Part shown: positions 38,388 to 49,530 of the stretch, piece by piece
Layout: every line of letters starts with the position of its first letter
Position numbering within the stretch: the stretch's first letter is position 1
Origin: Phlegmacium glaucopus
Lineage: Eukaryota > Basidiomycota > Agaricomycetes > Agaricales > Cortinariaceae
NCBI GenBank assembly: GCA_015039465.1
Contig: MU130702.1
Location: 270,861-334,860 of the forward strand
Direction: 5' to 3'
Length of the DNA: 64,000 nucleotides
Program-made: the position numbers and the translations under genes
Notes under the pieces: model-generated
What the model saw: the letters and a program-made list of their open reading frames with translations, nothing else
Database searches by the model: none
What the model was told of the DNA's origin: nothing

Positions 38388-39800
38388 ATGGCTGAACCCA
38401 ACGACATCCCAGCGGATCTTCCCCTCCAAGTTGTACCCAACCAACTCCCACCTCGGATCCCTCGTACTCATGTCAACCCGGAGGTCATACAACTGCTCAA
38501 GGACCTCCCGTTCTATGGCAAACTCGAGAGGAATAAACGCCTGGAGGCAGACAATAACGGTCGCATGATGGCCAAGTTCAATCATAGACTGAACCCCGAG
38601 ACCTACCCTGCAGATGGATCAGACCTCGCGTCTTTGGTCACCATCGAGGAGGAAGATCTCCATCAGCTCCTCGACGACGAGCTACGTGCGCAATATCGAC
38701 CAGTCATGTCCATTGCCATCGCCAAATGGGTGTCCGATACCCAGAAGGCAATGGCAGCAGGTGAGTCAACCCTTCTTAAGAGAACTCTTAATTCCTCTGT
38801 TGCGGATGCTACGAAAAAAGTGTCTGCAGAGGATACCAGACTTGCAAAGCGACGCTGCATGGACGGCTCGCTTCAGATGCCTCGCGTCGTTGGAGTTCCC
38901 GCTACTATCGTATTCCCACAGACTCTATTCGATACCGAGAACTGTGTTTCATTGCCGCTTCCTTTCTTTCTCAATAAGAATATTCGTTATATTACTGACA
39001 AGGCAGCCACATTGCCTATGATCAAATCTAACCCTTTGGCTGGAGAGACTAAAGGGATTAATATTATTGATGTGGAGAAGCTCTCCGTTACTCTGGGCAA
39101 GGAAGGGTCCTTGACATGTAGCCAGTGGACGGAGGCTGCCTTTCAGATGTTCCGTTTCCAGCAGGAACGTGACAGTGAAGGGCCTGATGGAGCATTCGCG
39201 ACGTGGTACTCTGATCATTTTAACTTCTTTAACTCTCAGCTTGACAGAGACGAAATGTACCAATCTTGGAAAGACGTTGAACTCGAACTTCGTCAGGAAT
39301 TTCGGAGCCAACCCACCAACTTTGATGCAGCCCATTACGTTGCGAAGTACGAGCTGGCCAAATCAGAATCCAGAATCCTAGCCCGCTTTGAGTCCCTGGG
39401 CAAGTTGGATCGAGACCGACCCTCCCATCCAGCTCGTGGCAGCAGCAGCTGGAGATCCTCCCGTCCTGGTAACAGCTCGGGTTCCTTTCTTTCGGGCAGC
39501 TCGAGGACCTCCCTCCCTCCGTGCTGCATACTCTGTGGCCAGAGGGGGCACAACGTCTTCCAGCACAGTGGCGACTCCACCACAGCCAAGTTCAGTGACG
39601 GAAAATCAACATGGGCAAAATTCATCAACCGCATCCTCCGCGCGCCAGATAATCGCGAAATTTGCATCAAATTCAACATCAAAGGCGAGCGTAGTGAATG
39701 TAATCACCCAAAGGACGAGCGTGCCCACATCTGTTCTTTCTGCGGAAAGTCACACTTCGCCTTCTCCTGGACCTGTCGTGCCCGCCCCGCCGACAATTGA
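38388..39800 (+). CDS. retroelement ORF1, Gag-like with zinc-binding C-terminus
   Basis: A 470-residue uninterrupted ORF. The N-terminal ~130 residues are Pro-rich then acidic (VNPEVIQLLKDLPFYGKLER). The middle (SLTCSQWTEAAFQMFRFQQE, then GAFATWYSDHFNFFNSQL) is the capsid-like helical part. A Ser-rich linker precedes a C-x2-C-x4-H-x4-H knuckle at about residues 378-392 (CCILCGQRGHNVFQH). A Cys/His-rich module follows: EICIKFNIKGE, CNHPKDERAHICSFCGKSHF, AFSWTCR. It should coat the element RNA. The last ~420 nt overlap the RT ORF in the +1 frame. Confidence 0.85.
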   Translation: MAEPNDIPADLPLQVVPNQLPPRIPRTHVNPEVIQLLKDLPFYGKLERNKRLEADNNGRMMAKFNHRLNPETYPADGSDLASLVTIEEEDLHQLLDDELRAQYRPVMSIAIAKWVSDTQKAMAAGESTLLKRTLNSSVADATKKVSAEDTRLAKRRCMDGSLQMPRVVGVPATIVFPQTLFDTENCVSLPLPFFLNKNIRYITDKAATLPMIKSNPLAGETKGINIIDVEKLSVTLGKEGSLTCSQWTEAAFQMFRFQQERDSEGPDGAFATWYSDHFNFFNSQLDRDEMYQSWKDVELELRQEFRSQPTNFDAAHYVAKYELAKSESRILARFESLGKLDRDRPSHPARGSSSWRSSRPGNSSGSFLSGSSRTSLPPCCILCGQRGHNVFQHSGDSTTAKFSDGKSTWAKFINRILRAPDNREICIKFNIKGERSECNHPKDERAHICSFCGKSHFAFSWTCRARPADN

Positions 39801-41903
39801 GGACTTCCTCGCTGTCGCACGCCCGCCACGTCTCACCTACTCTAATTTCTTCCCATATGTTATACCCCGCCCTCCTTTTAATCCACACTTGCACCTTCAC
39901 GATGATATTTTCAGTAGAGTTATTCACCCTTATAATCCCTCCGCATTTCAATTCATGTTAGACAAGCATAATCTCACTTCATTTTACCCTCTTCTCGTAG
40001 CTAATCTCCAGAACGGCTTTCCTTTGGGACGCATGCCCCCACTCCTTCAAACCATCATCATTCCCAATAATCCTTCATTTTTTGAACATGCAGATTCTAT
40101 CTTCGACTACCTCCGGACTGAGGTCTCCTCCGGCCGCATGTCAGGACCTTTTTCTCAGGACGTTGTTGAACGCATCCTTCGTGGCCCGTTCCAGTGCTCT
40201 CCACTTATTGCTGCCATACAGCCGCAAGGCCCAGGAGAACCTGATAAAATCCGCATATGTCGACATCTATCCAAGGGAACCAAGGATCATGCCTCCGTCA
40301 ATTCACACATTGCGAAAGAAGACTTCCCAACTCGCTTCGATACAGCCTCCAAGGTGGCCGATATTGTGAGTCTATTTCCTACCTCATATATTTTCCCCTT
40401 TCTATCCACCCCATTATGCGGATTCCTTGCGTTTAGTGCAGGAATTTGTTTCCAGTTTCTGCCTTGGCAGTTTGGGTATTTGCGCGCGTGCGTTACCCAA
40501 GGGTTTCTGATCATTCAGACCCTCCGTATTGGGTTACAGCAGTCATCTGCCCCTTTCTCTTACGTTCCAGGCTCATGCCTTATATGCATTCATATGCACT
40601 TCACCATACCATGACTTCATGCACACGCTACCTTTTATGGATCTCACCACCCACACTTCATTACGAATGAGATATTCATACAAATCTCTTCCAGATTGCC
40701 CTTGCCCCGCCAGGTACACAGGCATGTACATTGGATATCGCCAAATTCCATCGCACATGCCCCGTCCTTCCCTCACATAAACCATGGCTGGTCGTCCAAG
40801 GCCAGTCAGGTTCTTTCTACATCGATCATTCACACCCTTTCGGAGCCTCAAGTGCGAGCAGTAATTCGGGCATGATCGCGAATGCAGCGGTGGACATCTG
40901 GGACGCAGAGGGTGTCCATCCGGTACCCAAATACGAAGACGATTTAAAGATCTTCCGCTTTCCTTCTCCTTCAGGGCGGTTTCGCGAGGGCGAATTCCAT
41001 TATGACTACGACAAAGCTGAGATGCTGAGTCGAATATCATCATTGGGTATCCCATGGCATAAGGAGAAGTGCGACGAGTCCTTTGCCTTCGTTACTACCT
41101 TTATCGGATACCTATGGGACATACCCAACAAGCTCGTTTGTCTCCCAGAGCCGAAGCGTGCAAAATTTCTCTGGCGTGTTCGGCAGTTCCTTGACAGGTT
41201 TGATGGCCATCCATGCCAGTTGCTTGATGTCCAGAAGATCCATGGATCTCTTTGCCATGTAGCATTCGTTTACGTCGAGGGACGCTCCCATCTTCCATCA
41301 CTGTCCAATTTCGCTGCAAAATTCCCTCACAACAGAGAATATGCTACTCGTTTCCCTCCTCCATCTGTCATCACCGACCTCCGATGGTGGTTAAATACCC
41401 TAGCCATTCCAAATGTACACCGTCATCTCCGTCCACGAGGAGTCATACAGGACCTCCATATTTTCGTTGATGCATCCACATCCTGGGGAATTGGTATTAT
41501 TATAGGAGAGGAGTGGGCCGCCTTCCGCTTATCCACTTCCTGGAAGGTTGAAGGCAGGGATATTTGCTGGCTGGAGACTATAGCGATTGAGCTACTTGTA
41601 TATTTCTTGGAGGCTCGCAACTTCCATGACGTCCACCTCCTTGTTCACTCCGACAACAAGGGTACCATTGGTGCCTTAGACAAAGGACGAAGTCGAAACC
41701 ACCACATCAACTTCTCAGTCCGCCGCACCTACGCCATCCTCCTTCCTCTCTTTATTACTTTTGAACTAGAATATGTTGTTTCAGCTGCGAACCCAGCAGA
41801 CCCTATCTCGCGCGGAGAATCTGGGACTCTGGGCAAGCAAATTTTACCCTCTTTTCAGCTCCCTGATGAGCTTCGACCTTGTTTTCTTCATGTCCCGTTT
41901 TGA
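39382..41903 (+). CDS. retroelement RT-RNase H polyprotein (one intron, no own ATG)
   Basis: The frame opens after a TAG at 39379 and has no ATG until about 39955, so it is probably reached from ORF1 by +1 frameshifting or splicing. Exon 1 runs to 40365 and exon 2 from 40695, with a 329-bp segment removed (GTGAGT...CCAG). Removal joins ...KVADI to IALAPPGTQACTLDIAKFHR in frame, across the RT palm. RT motifs are CTLDIAKFHR (motif A Asp), YIDHSHPFGASSASSNSG, and the active-site box YEDD in VPKYEDDLKIF. RNase H acidic residues are in IFVDASTSWG, CWLETIAIELLVYFLE, VHSDNKGTIGALD and SAANPADPISRG. Both enzymes look intact. The stop overlaps the start of the recombinase ORF. Confidence 0.85.
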
Positions 41904-43506
41904 CCCATTTACATTTTCGGTGACCAGTGTTGCCGAGAGGAGTGTGGGTGGAAAGGTTCCCTCTCCACCGCGCCCCACACTTACTCATAGATTTTCACCT
42001 TACTCTCAATTCGCATTGTATTCACCTGTATTTACCAAAAGCATTGCATCGAACTCTTCTTCTCATACTGCACAAGTTACCAATCATCTCAGCAACTCTT
42101 CTCATAGAATAACGCCTTTTCATCCTTTCTCATTGCACACAACCTCGAGCTCCTTTTCCTGCAAACCTTTAGAACTACCCCCGACGCCCAGATCCCTCTT
42201 GCCACTCCCAGCCGGTCCGCCTACCATTGCCACTATTCACCAACCTTGTCCAACCACAGCTCGCACACCTCAAGCAGGGCGTCACATTAATCATAACTCT
42301 CTGCGGCCCCGAGTCGCTGCAGCGGACCGCCTTTTTGGATGGGACACCCCATTCGGTATTCGACATAAAGAACAACTCGCCAGCTCCCTCCCACTTCCTC
42401 TTGTGGATGCTGCTTTCATGTCTATCCGTAGTGCGCTCGCTCCAAACTCCAAGGTCACATACGCAGCAGGCATTCTTCGCTGGAACCAGTTTTGTGACAA
42501 ATACAACATCAGTGAGGAGGATCGCATGCCCGCTTCTTATGCACTGATCTGTGCTTTCATCGCTGAACACAAAGGCAGACAGTCAGGCAATACAATCAAG
42601 GGCTGGCTCTCAGGCATCCGCAGCTTCCATTTAGTCAATCATGCCCCATGGAATGGCGATGACGAATGGGTCCAATTAGCGCGCACATCAGCAAACAAGG
42701 AAGGAGTAGGGCACAAGCGACCTCTACGTGCTCCAGTCTCTATCGAGCACCTTTCATGTCTACGGCGAGCTATCGAACTCTCTAACCCTTTTCACGCTGC
42801 TGTCTGGGCAACGGCCTTATGCACCTTCTGGGGTTGCCGTCGCCTTGGCGAGACGACAGTCTCTACTGCTGCTGCGTTTGACGAGAAGTACCATGTTCTT
42901 AGGTCTACCTCGTACGCAGCCGTTCCAACATTCATACACAATATATACTAACCATCCCTACTCAGGATCTCATTCCGGGAGTTCCGTGATGGGACCCTTT
43001 CAGTGCATTTTCGAATCCCATGGACCAAGACCACCAAGCAGGAAGGCGCTCTAGTTACTCTCACTGCCCGTAATGATGCCCTATGCCCACGCACTGCCTT
43101 AAAAAACCACCTCGTCATCAATTCTGATATTCCACCATCCTTCTCCTTATTCGCATATCGCACACATTCCGGCGTCATCAAAAACATGCTCAAGCAGGAT
43201 TTCCTCACCTTCGTCACATCAACATGGAAATCTGCACATCTTGCTCACATCTTGGGGCATAGCTTTCGGATTGGTGGCGCAGTTGAGTTACTACTGGCTG
43301 GTGTCCCACCCGAAATCGTGGCAGCAACCGGGGGCTGGACTTCACTCGCCTTCCTCCTATACTGGCGTCGGATGGAAGAAATCTTACCCATGAACACCTC
43401 AAAAGCTTATAAGGAGAGTCACATTAAAGAACTGGCATCCATTTTCGAACGGTTTCGCATCGACCATGACATCTCACGGCGTCTCATCACTGCAACAGAC
43501 AGTTGA
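41890..43506 (+). CDS. retroelement tyrosine recombinase (one intron)
   Basis: The ATG at 41890 overlaps the RT-RNase H stop by 14 nt; a Met at 41773 in the same frame is the alternative. After a low-complexity N-terminus, the core-binding domain reads SIRSALAPNSKVTYAAGILR WNQF. The catalytic domain has the first Arg in WGCRRLGET, the box II in LGHSFRIGGAVELLLAGVPP, the W/H position in GGWTS, and the nucleophilic Tyr in LLYWRRMEEI. A 63-bp intron (42903-42965, GT...CTCAG) must be removed to join YHVLR to ISFREFRDGT; read through, it would stop at 42949-42951. The enzyme would integrate a circular cDNA without making a target duplication, as known for DIRS/Ngaro elements. Confidence 0.85.
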
Positions 43507-44679
43507 AACTTAGCATACGCATATCTTTATCTTCCATTTGTAGTTTTACCACTTGTGCTTTTACCTATGCCTTCATCTGATATATCATGTTGCGGGCTAC
43601 GATTTACTTCATAATACAGACTTCTGTATCAGACCTGTGCGGAAATGAGCCTCAGACTCCAGAGTGAACTCAATTTGGGTGACAGCTTGGCCATTTTGCC
43701 TCATCCAACCTGCCTAGTTGCGAGCTTCACTCTGGCTGGTACAGCCGGTTTGAATTTCGGCATTCATCTGCCAAAAAAATCGAGTTGTCCAGACGCTCAG
43801 GACTTTCTCGGGCGCCTCAGTTTCATATTTTTGATTTGAAAGCTGAACGCCTTGGGATCACGTGACCCGTTGGTCAGCCAACTGGCTCGGTCCCAAAGTG
43901 TGATTTCTTGTGGAAATTGCACCGCCCGTGAAAGCCCTCCGCACAAGCAAGAAAATCTATACCAGGTTATCTTGTTATCACACCCGAACACTACAATATA
44001 ATCTTATTCCCAAAACCGCCATCACCCACTTCTATTGGTGGGAAAAAACGCTAATAGTTATCCTATAGGCCATTTGGGCAACTTTTGATCATATGCAGTA
44101 CCGTGTTAAGTACTTATGTTAGCACCCTCAGAGATACAGGCGATCCAAGTTGGCAATGTGAGAGCCTAGATAAATAGCCATATCACACATATCTTCGATG
44201 AAGCAAGTTGAATATCAAGTACCCTATTCCGATTCAGGCAGTCCCTAATCCTCCACTAAGTCCTCGACATCTTGCTTGTTCTCCTCTCCCCCTTTTTATC
44301 TCCTTCCTCTTTCCAATATTTACCTCCTCCTCATTGATGGGGTAGATTCCTTTCTTCTTCCTTAGTATCACTGTCAGCTGTTGCCAGTGGCCAATGTTTT
44401 GCTGAGCTAGAGGTGTTCTGATTCCGGTTCAAACAAGGTTCAAACTGCTTAGATCTTGTTGTTTTCATATGAATTTATGTGGTGGAAAGATCTTAGAAGA
44501 TCTCGGCATGTTTCATTAAGAAAATTAGGTACAACGGTTGCGGAAAGGTCAAAGATGGCGTCTGAGGGCTGCAAACCCTGCTTTAGGATCTGTTTTGTTT
44601 TATTTGTTTCCAATTTGCCTGAATCGGCGACCGCCAACCTTTACATCGAGAATCACCGAAATATACTTTGCGGCTGTCT
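43507..44679. other. retroelement 3' noncoding region and intergenic DNA
   Basis: No supported gene over about 1.2 kb. It contains inverted pairs (CCAGAGTGAACTC at about 43662 against GAGCTTCACTCTGG at about 43722), a GGGATCACGTGACCC near-palindrome (about 43855) and a CACCCACTTCTATTGGTGGG hairpin (about 44024). Some of this is likely the 3' terminal region of the retroelement; the rest is the promoter side of the Nepro-like gene. Confidence 0.5.
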
Positions 44680-45792
44680 ATGGATGCATCTCAATGCTCT
44701 ATAATTGATACAGCCCTCAAACATTTCAAGTTGCTCAGCCGTCAACTTCATCCTCTCCTCGTTACTCATGCCACAGAGCTTCAAATCCTACAGAGATTGT
44801 ACTATAAAAACAAAAACCAGCATCGTGGTTCCCTATTTTGGAGGAAAGTAGTAGAAGTCAGGCGATACTCTGAAAGATTTGAACAACATAAAACGCACAT
44901 ATTAATCGACGACTTTCGTTGTACGTTCTACGGCCCAGGTGTACACAAGTATGAATCAATCGTTGCTTCTCAAGTGGCGTGTTTTTCACATTGATTATGC
45001 AGTACAAGTTCCTTGAAAGGTCCGTGGACCCACTTTCCGGATGCAAATTATATTTCCTCTACCTCGAACAAGATTAAGAACTCTGTCTGTTTACTTGAGA
45101 AGGTGGTTTTGGCTATATCGTTCTTCCAGGTTCCGAAAGTCTGACGGTACATAGACATCTCAAGCATGCTTGAACGCTTTCATGCAAGTCTTTTGTCCTA
45201 CTTGGACACATAAGCATCCTGACCACACTATCAACAGGTCCTTTCATCGTTCCATGCAGTCAGCAGCATTCTTACCAGTCCTTCTGATGTTCATCTCCAT
45301 ATCCTCCCGCATGCGTGTGCTATGCTTAGAGCTACAAAATATTCTGCAGCAAGTTGTCTCTAATATAGCAAGCCTTCTGCCAACGGTCATGGTAAGCTTT
45401 TTGGCAGGTTCAGACAAGGTGATCACTTATGCTCAATTGATTAATACCAGGAGACCGCCGTTCCCACCGGCACGCCCGAACAAACGGACACGACGGCTCC
45501 CCCATTGGAATCCAGTCTGCTGTCGATATCTAGTCAGGAAGAGCATGGTCAACATGGTACCTCTTCATTGCTGTCTCATCAAATGGTTCAACAGGGTAAC
45601 TTCCGTAAGCGTTCCCTGACCCCCTACCTTGTTAAACATTGATTATTGTTAGCTCACATTACTGTGGAACGGAAAATACCTACTCGGATTTGGAAGGACA
45701 AACGTAAAGACCCTTCCCTTCCCGAGCCCGCCTCTAAAAAGAAAATTCGGAAGGTTGCAAGGAATGACATTGACGAAATATTTGGCAGTTGA
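44680..45792 (+). CDS. Nepro-like (nucleolus and neural progenitor) protein
   Basis: Exon 1 (MDASQCSIIDTALKHFKLLS) includes the hallmark LYYKNKNQHRGSLFWRKVVE, then VRRYSERF. An intron with donor AA|GTATGA joins to TSSLKGPWTHFPDANY. A later exon reads RSFHRSMQSAAFLPVLLMFI and LCLELQNILQQVVSNIAS. The tail is basic: RIWKDKRKDPSLPEPASKKK, IRKVARNDIDEIFGS. The pattern matches the Nepro family, nucleolar proteins tied to rRNA processing and RNase MRP/P. Exons around 45090-45240 are unclear because two frames alternate there. The family call rests on the LYYKNKNQHR block. Confidence 0.7.
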
Positions 45793-46069
45793 TAACTAAT
45801 AGTCTTCATTTTATAATCTCTTAATAGGCTTCCTGACTGATGGACACGTCGTGATTGTAGTGATAGAGCAAGGATAATAAATTTTTTATTGTAGTCGCTC
45901 GCGAAACTACTAAAGTAAAAGACGAAAAAGGTGCAGCAACAGCTCCAGTGAAATAAATATCAAAAATGATTGTACGACAAAAATCAATGGTATACAATGG
46001 TATTCTACGCAAGCTCGTCCGTGTTATAATGCTCTATGATCGACAAGCTTCGGGCTAGTGAAAATAGCA

Positions 46070-47680
46070 TTAAAGCATCATCAAGGTAGCAAAGCCAACG
46101 ACAAGGACAAGGAGAGCCTTGGATGAGGATGTTGAAATGGCAGCGCTGGTCGAGCTTGAGGAAGACCCCAGTGATGACTCCGGTGATGATGCCGACGGAA
46201 CGGAACTGGACAAAGGACTAACAGGCGAGGTGGCAGATGAAGTAGCTCCAGTGCTATTGAGAGCCGCACTGAGGTCCTTCGGGAGCATCAAGGGTGTTGA
46301 TCCATTGGCGGCCGAGCCAAGGTTCACTGTTCCGTCTTGCTGAAGAACTTCCTTATTGGCAGCAAGGAAGGCGCGAGTGTACATGATGTTTTCGGCCGCG
46401 TAGGTATGGGACCAAGGTGGGAGTGCGGACATGTCAATGCTGCCTCCCCATCCAGCAGCTGCAGGGATGCCGTTGGTCATGGAACTGGTGTAGCTCGCAT
46501 AGGCAGCGATATCAGAGTTCTAAAGAGGAATAGAATGAACATCAGACGAAACGAGAAGAAAGACAATGTGTCATACATTCTGAATAAGAGGTGGCATCAT
46601 GGCAGAAGCGGAATTGGGGGACCCGAGCGCGTTAGGAGGGTTGCTTCACAAACCGTCAGTGGTCAAGTTAGTGAAATGGGTCAAGTCACTAACATGATTC
46701 CAAACATTCCTTTTTCACAGTGGGTAGGAGTACCGCAGTAGAAGAAGGTAGGGTTAGTGTCGTTTACGACTTGCGTGACTAATTGGACAAATTAGTGACC
46801 ATAAATTGCTAAGATCATGAATATATCTTACAGACGAAACCCTTGTTCTGCTCTCCTGAGCCAAAGGGCATATCGGCCGTTTTGTTGCAAGGAGTGAGAG
46901 AGGAAGATTTAGTGACGGTGTGGTTGTCGGCCCCCCACATAAATTTGATGGTATCTCCAACCGAAGCGTTAAGGGCGAAAGGAACAAAACGAAGGACACC
47001 CATTGTGGGTGCAACAATGACGGTATGAGTAGCACCTGAGCCAGAGCTGCTGACACTGGTAGCAGTCGGGGGCGTGTAAGTAGCAGCGGGACCGCCGAAA
47101 GAAGCCACACATTCTGTCAAAAAACATTAATATCAACAGCTTGACCGAGAAGTTTGCAACATACGCTGGACACAGCTGTTGTAATTTTGATTGCCCCAGT
47201 TTGAGCTACCAGAACCATAGGTTGGAGGAGGGGAGGATGACGACCAGGATGAAGAAGCGTCTGTGGGAAGAGCAGGGGGAGCATTCCAAGCTTGTGAAGA
47301 ACCCCATCCTGAACCACCTTGATTGCTGGAACCGCTGCCGCTAGAAGAGGATGATGTCCAGGTTGAGGAAGTGGCTGTGGCAAGAGCAGCGGATGCGGTG
47401 CTACCACTAGAACTATCAACCGATGTGGCCATAGTGGACGCAGCGCTGTTGCTTTGGGTTACGGCAGTTTGGCTAACAAGATATGAGCATGAGGATAATA
47501 CTGAAGAATAAAATAAATGTCTCACGTTGCAAGTGCAGCGGTATCGGACATTATTATGCCGTTAGGAGCTGAGACAGCTACCTCTTCACCAAGGGCACTG
47601 TCTGGATGAGGACGAGGTAGAGCAGCTGTGAAGCCCGAAAGAAGTGCTACAGCACCAATCAAAGGAGTAGCGAAGAACAT
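46070..47680 (-). CDS. secreted cupredoxin (blue copper-like), probable GPI anchor
   Basis: The N-terminus MFFATPLIGAVALLSGFTAA is a signal peptide. A Ser/Gly/Trp-rich linker follows (SSSGSGSSNQGGSGWGSSQA). The cupredoxin domain starts HTVIVAPTMGVLRFVPFALN and has the copper ligands in WGADNHTVTKSS (His) and PTFFYCGTPTHCEKGMFG (Cys, His, Met). The C-terminal half has ALPPWSHTYAAENIMYTRAF and a Ser/Thr-rich stalk. It ends in a hydrophobic GPI-type tail after a small-residue site (SSSKALLVLVVGFATLMML). Such extracellular cupredoxins are common in basidiomycetes and the substrate is unknown. All four ligands are present. An in-frame Met ten codons upstream is an alternative start. The domain was assembled across introns, one with donor T|GTAAGATA at about 46836. 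Confidence 0.88.
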
Positions 47681-48629
47681 GGTAGAGACCGTGAAGGCGT
47701 ATGTCGACAAACAAATTTAATATGAACCTCCCTGGAGGGTTGCTAGATGAAATCTCTGTCGAAGAGGATGATCTTTGGGGGGAGTCGGTCATTTTGACTT
47801 GGGGTAGATCTAACCTTGGTAACTTACCAGGAGTGAACCAATATTAAACAAGTCGAAGATCAACTCGACAAAAAATGAGATAGAAAAACAAAAAGAGATA
47901 TAGAAGAACGAAGGGAAAGATGGAAGGAAAGAAATAGAGAGAAACCAAGTGAGAACTGGAGTATTTATTCTGAAAGACTCGGAGATCGCGGCCAAATCCG
48001 TCATGGTAACGGGGTAACATATGACGAGATCCGATCAATAAGTGATTCTCACGAACTGTTGAGTGTCAACCTTGAAAATCACAAGTTCGTTGTAGAGATC
48101 GGTCTAGTTACCACCAATGTTATTTGGGGGTTGCTACCAACTGTCTCATCGTAGTAGCATCATCTCATCTAACAGTTAACCTCTTGCGCTCCGACTCTTA
48201 TTTCTTCAATACGATATATAGCTATACGTACGTGGTATGATACTTATATTGTTGCCAAAGAAGATCGCTAATCCCTTTGTGCGTACTATTAATAACTTGT
48301 CTTTGTCTCGACCAACTGTCAATATTGTCAATGCCTCCTCCATCAAGATGCTTAAGATGGTCGTCTTGCTATTAACTCGGACGTATCATGATCTGTATCA
48401 ACCAGTCTGCATCTGGAGTCATAAAGACTCTTGTCAGTTTGATACTTTGTTTAATTAAGTAATACGACGAAACTACGTATATCTCCACCTTCTTTTCTCC
48501 TGAGACTAGAATTGATTTTTGTCTGCGTACGGGTTTTATCTTCTTCGGAATAGGGACGGTGTCCGTTGTGGCTTTCAAATATTTGGGACCGTCGACGAGT
48601 TACGAAGCTGGTTATGCTCAGGACCCAGT
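47681..48629. other. intergenic, no gene seen
   Basis: About 950 bp. Reading frames on both strands are short and low-complexity. A purine-rich tract (about 47870-47935) and a CT/AT-rich region follow the cupredoxin start, probably its promoter. Confidence 0.4.
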
Positions 48630-49530
48630 TCATGCTAGGATGTTTTTTTTTGCCTGAACGCTACCAATTATAAGTTGTCCGGGGCGCAAAAGACCACCTT
48701 CTCCCCTCTCCGTGTCGGTGAACAGCCAAGCAGGTAGATCTGAGGGCTTTCGCGCCTTCGAGAGGTGATGGGCTCTCATCATTCTAGTCAGGTCTGATTC
48801 TTCTGTGTATGGATGATTTTATCAGCGACTGTATTATTTGACGGAGGAGGATACCTTCATGGTTGGACGAGTTACCAATGGGCGATATTTTCATTGGCCA
48901 CATCTTGATTACTTCTTGGGTTAACCAAATTGCGGCTTCGGCGACTCGACTCCGAGTTAAATCATTGTTGTTGCTCTTTGCCATGGCTCTTTCGCTTTTC
49001 TGCCTTTCAGCATGGAGCCAACAGCCAATATTCCTTCTCACTTACTTGTCGTGGACAGCCGAACATTTTTACCACTCTCTTTTGCCCACCACGGCACCAC
49101 CATTCTGCTGAGAGGACTGAAGAATGAATTTCATCCAAAATGACGAGGTTATTGATTCGCTGGACCCCCAGGAAATATTTGAGAGCCTCTGATCAACGCT
49201 CGCCAATATTACTTTATTAGATTCCTCAATTTTCGTAGGCCTGGTATGATTCACGTTATGACTTCGAGGTGCAATTAGAGACGATTGGGGTACAGAGGTC
49301 TGGCTTGAGACTTTGGGAGTTGGATTTAATGGCTTTATAAGTTTAGCGCGAGAGTCATTGGGGAGTCCAGCCCGAGGATCACGACGACTCGAAGGACGCC
49401 ATGGACAGAAGGAGGTAATAGACTTCCAGTTGGTTACTGTTCCAAATGGATACTCAATGACCGGAGAAGCGTAACAATGGTAGCGAACATCAAATACATC
49501 AATAACAAGTATATCTATAACATAGTTGAT
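48630..49530 (-). CDS. hypothetical protein, uncertain structure
   Basis: On the minus strand an unbroken frame from about 49530 to 49069 reads VRYHCYASPVIEYPFGTVTN, WKSITSFCPWRPSSRRDPRA and ends VVGKREW; it has no early ATG. Further downstream, RVAEAAIWLTQEVIKMWPMK (about 48900-48960) and then LSKARKPSDLPAWLFTDTER (about 48700-48760) look like coding segments in other frames, ending GSVQAKKNILA at 48630. The KPSDLPAWLF segment and the amphipathic helix suggest a real multi-exon gene. I cannot connect the exons or find the start, and no family is recognised. It may be a decayed gene. Confidence 0.35.

Larger units (their letters stand above)
38388..43506 (+). mobile_element. tyrosine-recombinase retrotransposon (DIRS/Ngaro-like)
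   Basis: Three ordered ORFs (Gag-like, reverse transcriptase-RNase H, tyrosine recombinase) on the plus strand define a YR retrotransposon. There is no DDE integrase, aspartic protease or methyltransferase domain, so it resembles the Ngaro branch more than classical DIRS1. The coordinates cover only the ORFs. Terminal structures (split direct or inverted repeats) must lie outside, somewhere within about 37930-38387 and 43507-44450, and I could not define them. All catalytic motifs are intact and no internal stops are seen, apart from two intervening segments with splice signals. It lies between the AP-2 beta gene (divergent) and the Nepro-like gene. Confidence 0.9.

Noticed and set aside
38949..39335. 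Minus-strand open frame opposite the Gag-like ORF
   Set aside because: No motif and fully within a well-supported plus-strand ORF.
38107..43655. ATGAGCCT shared by the two flanks as a terminal repeat of the retroelement
   Set aside because: Eight bases are expected by chance over this distance; not enough to call a split direct repeat.
43840..43990. Possible tRNA-like hairpins in the retroelement 3' flank
   Set aside because: No acceptor stem, anticodon arm and T-arm with proper spacing can be fitted; hairpins are short and unrelated.
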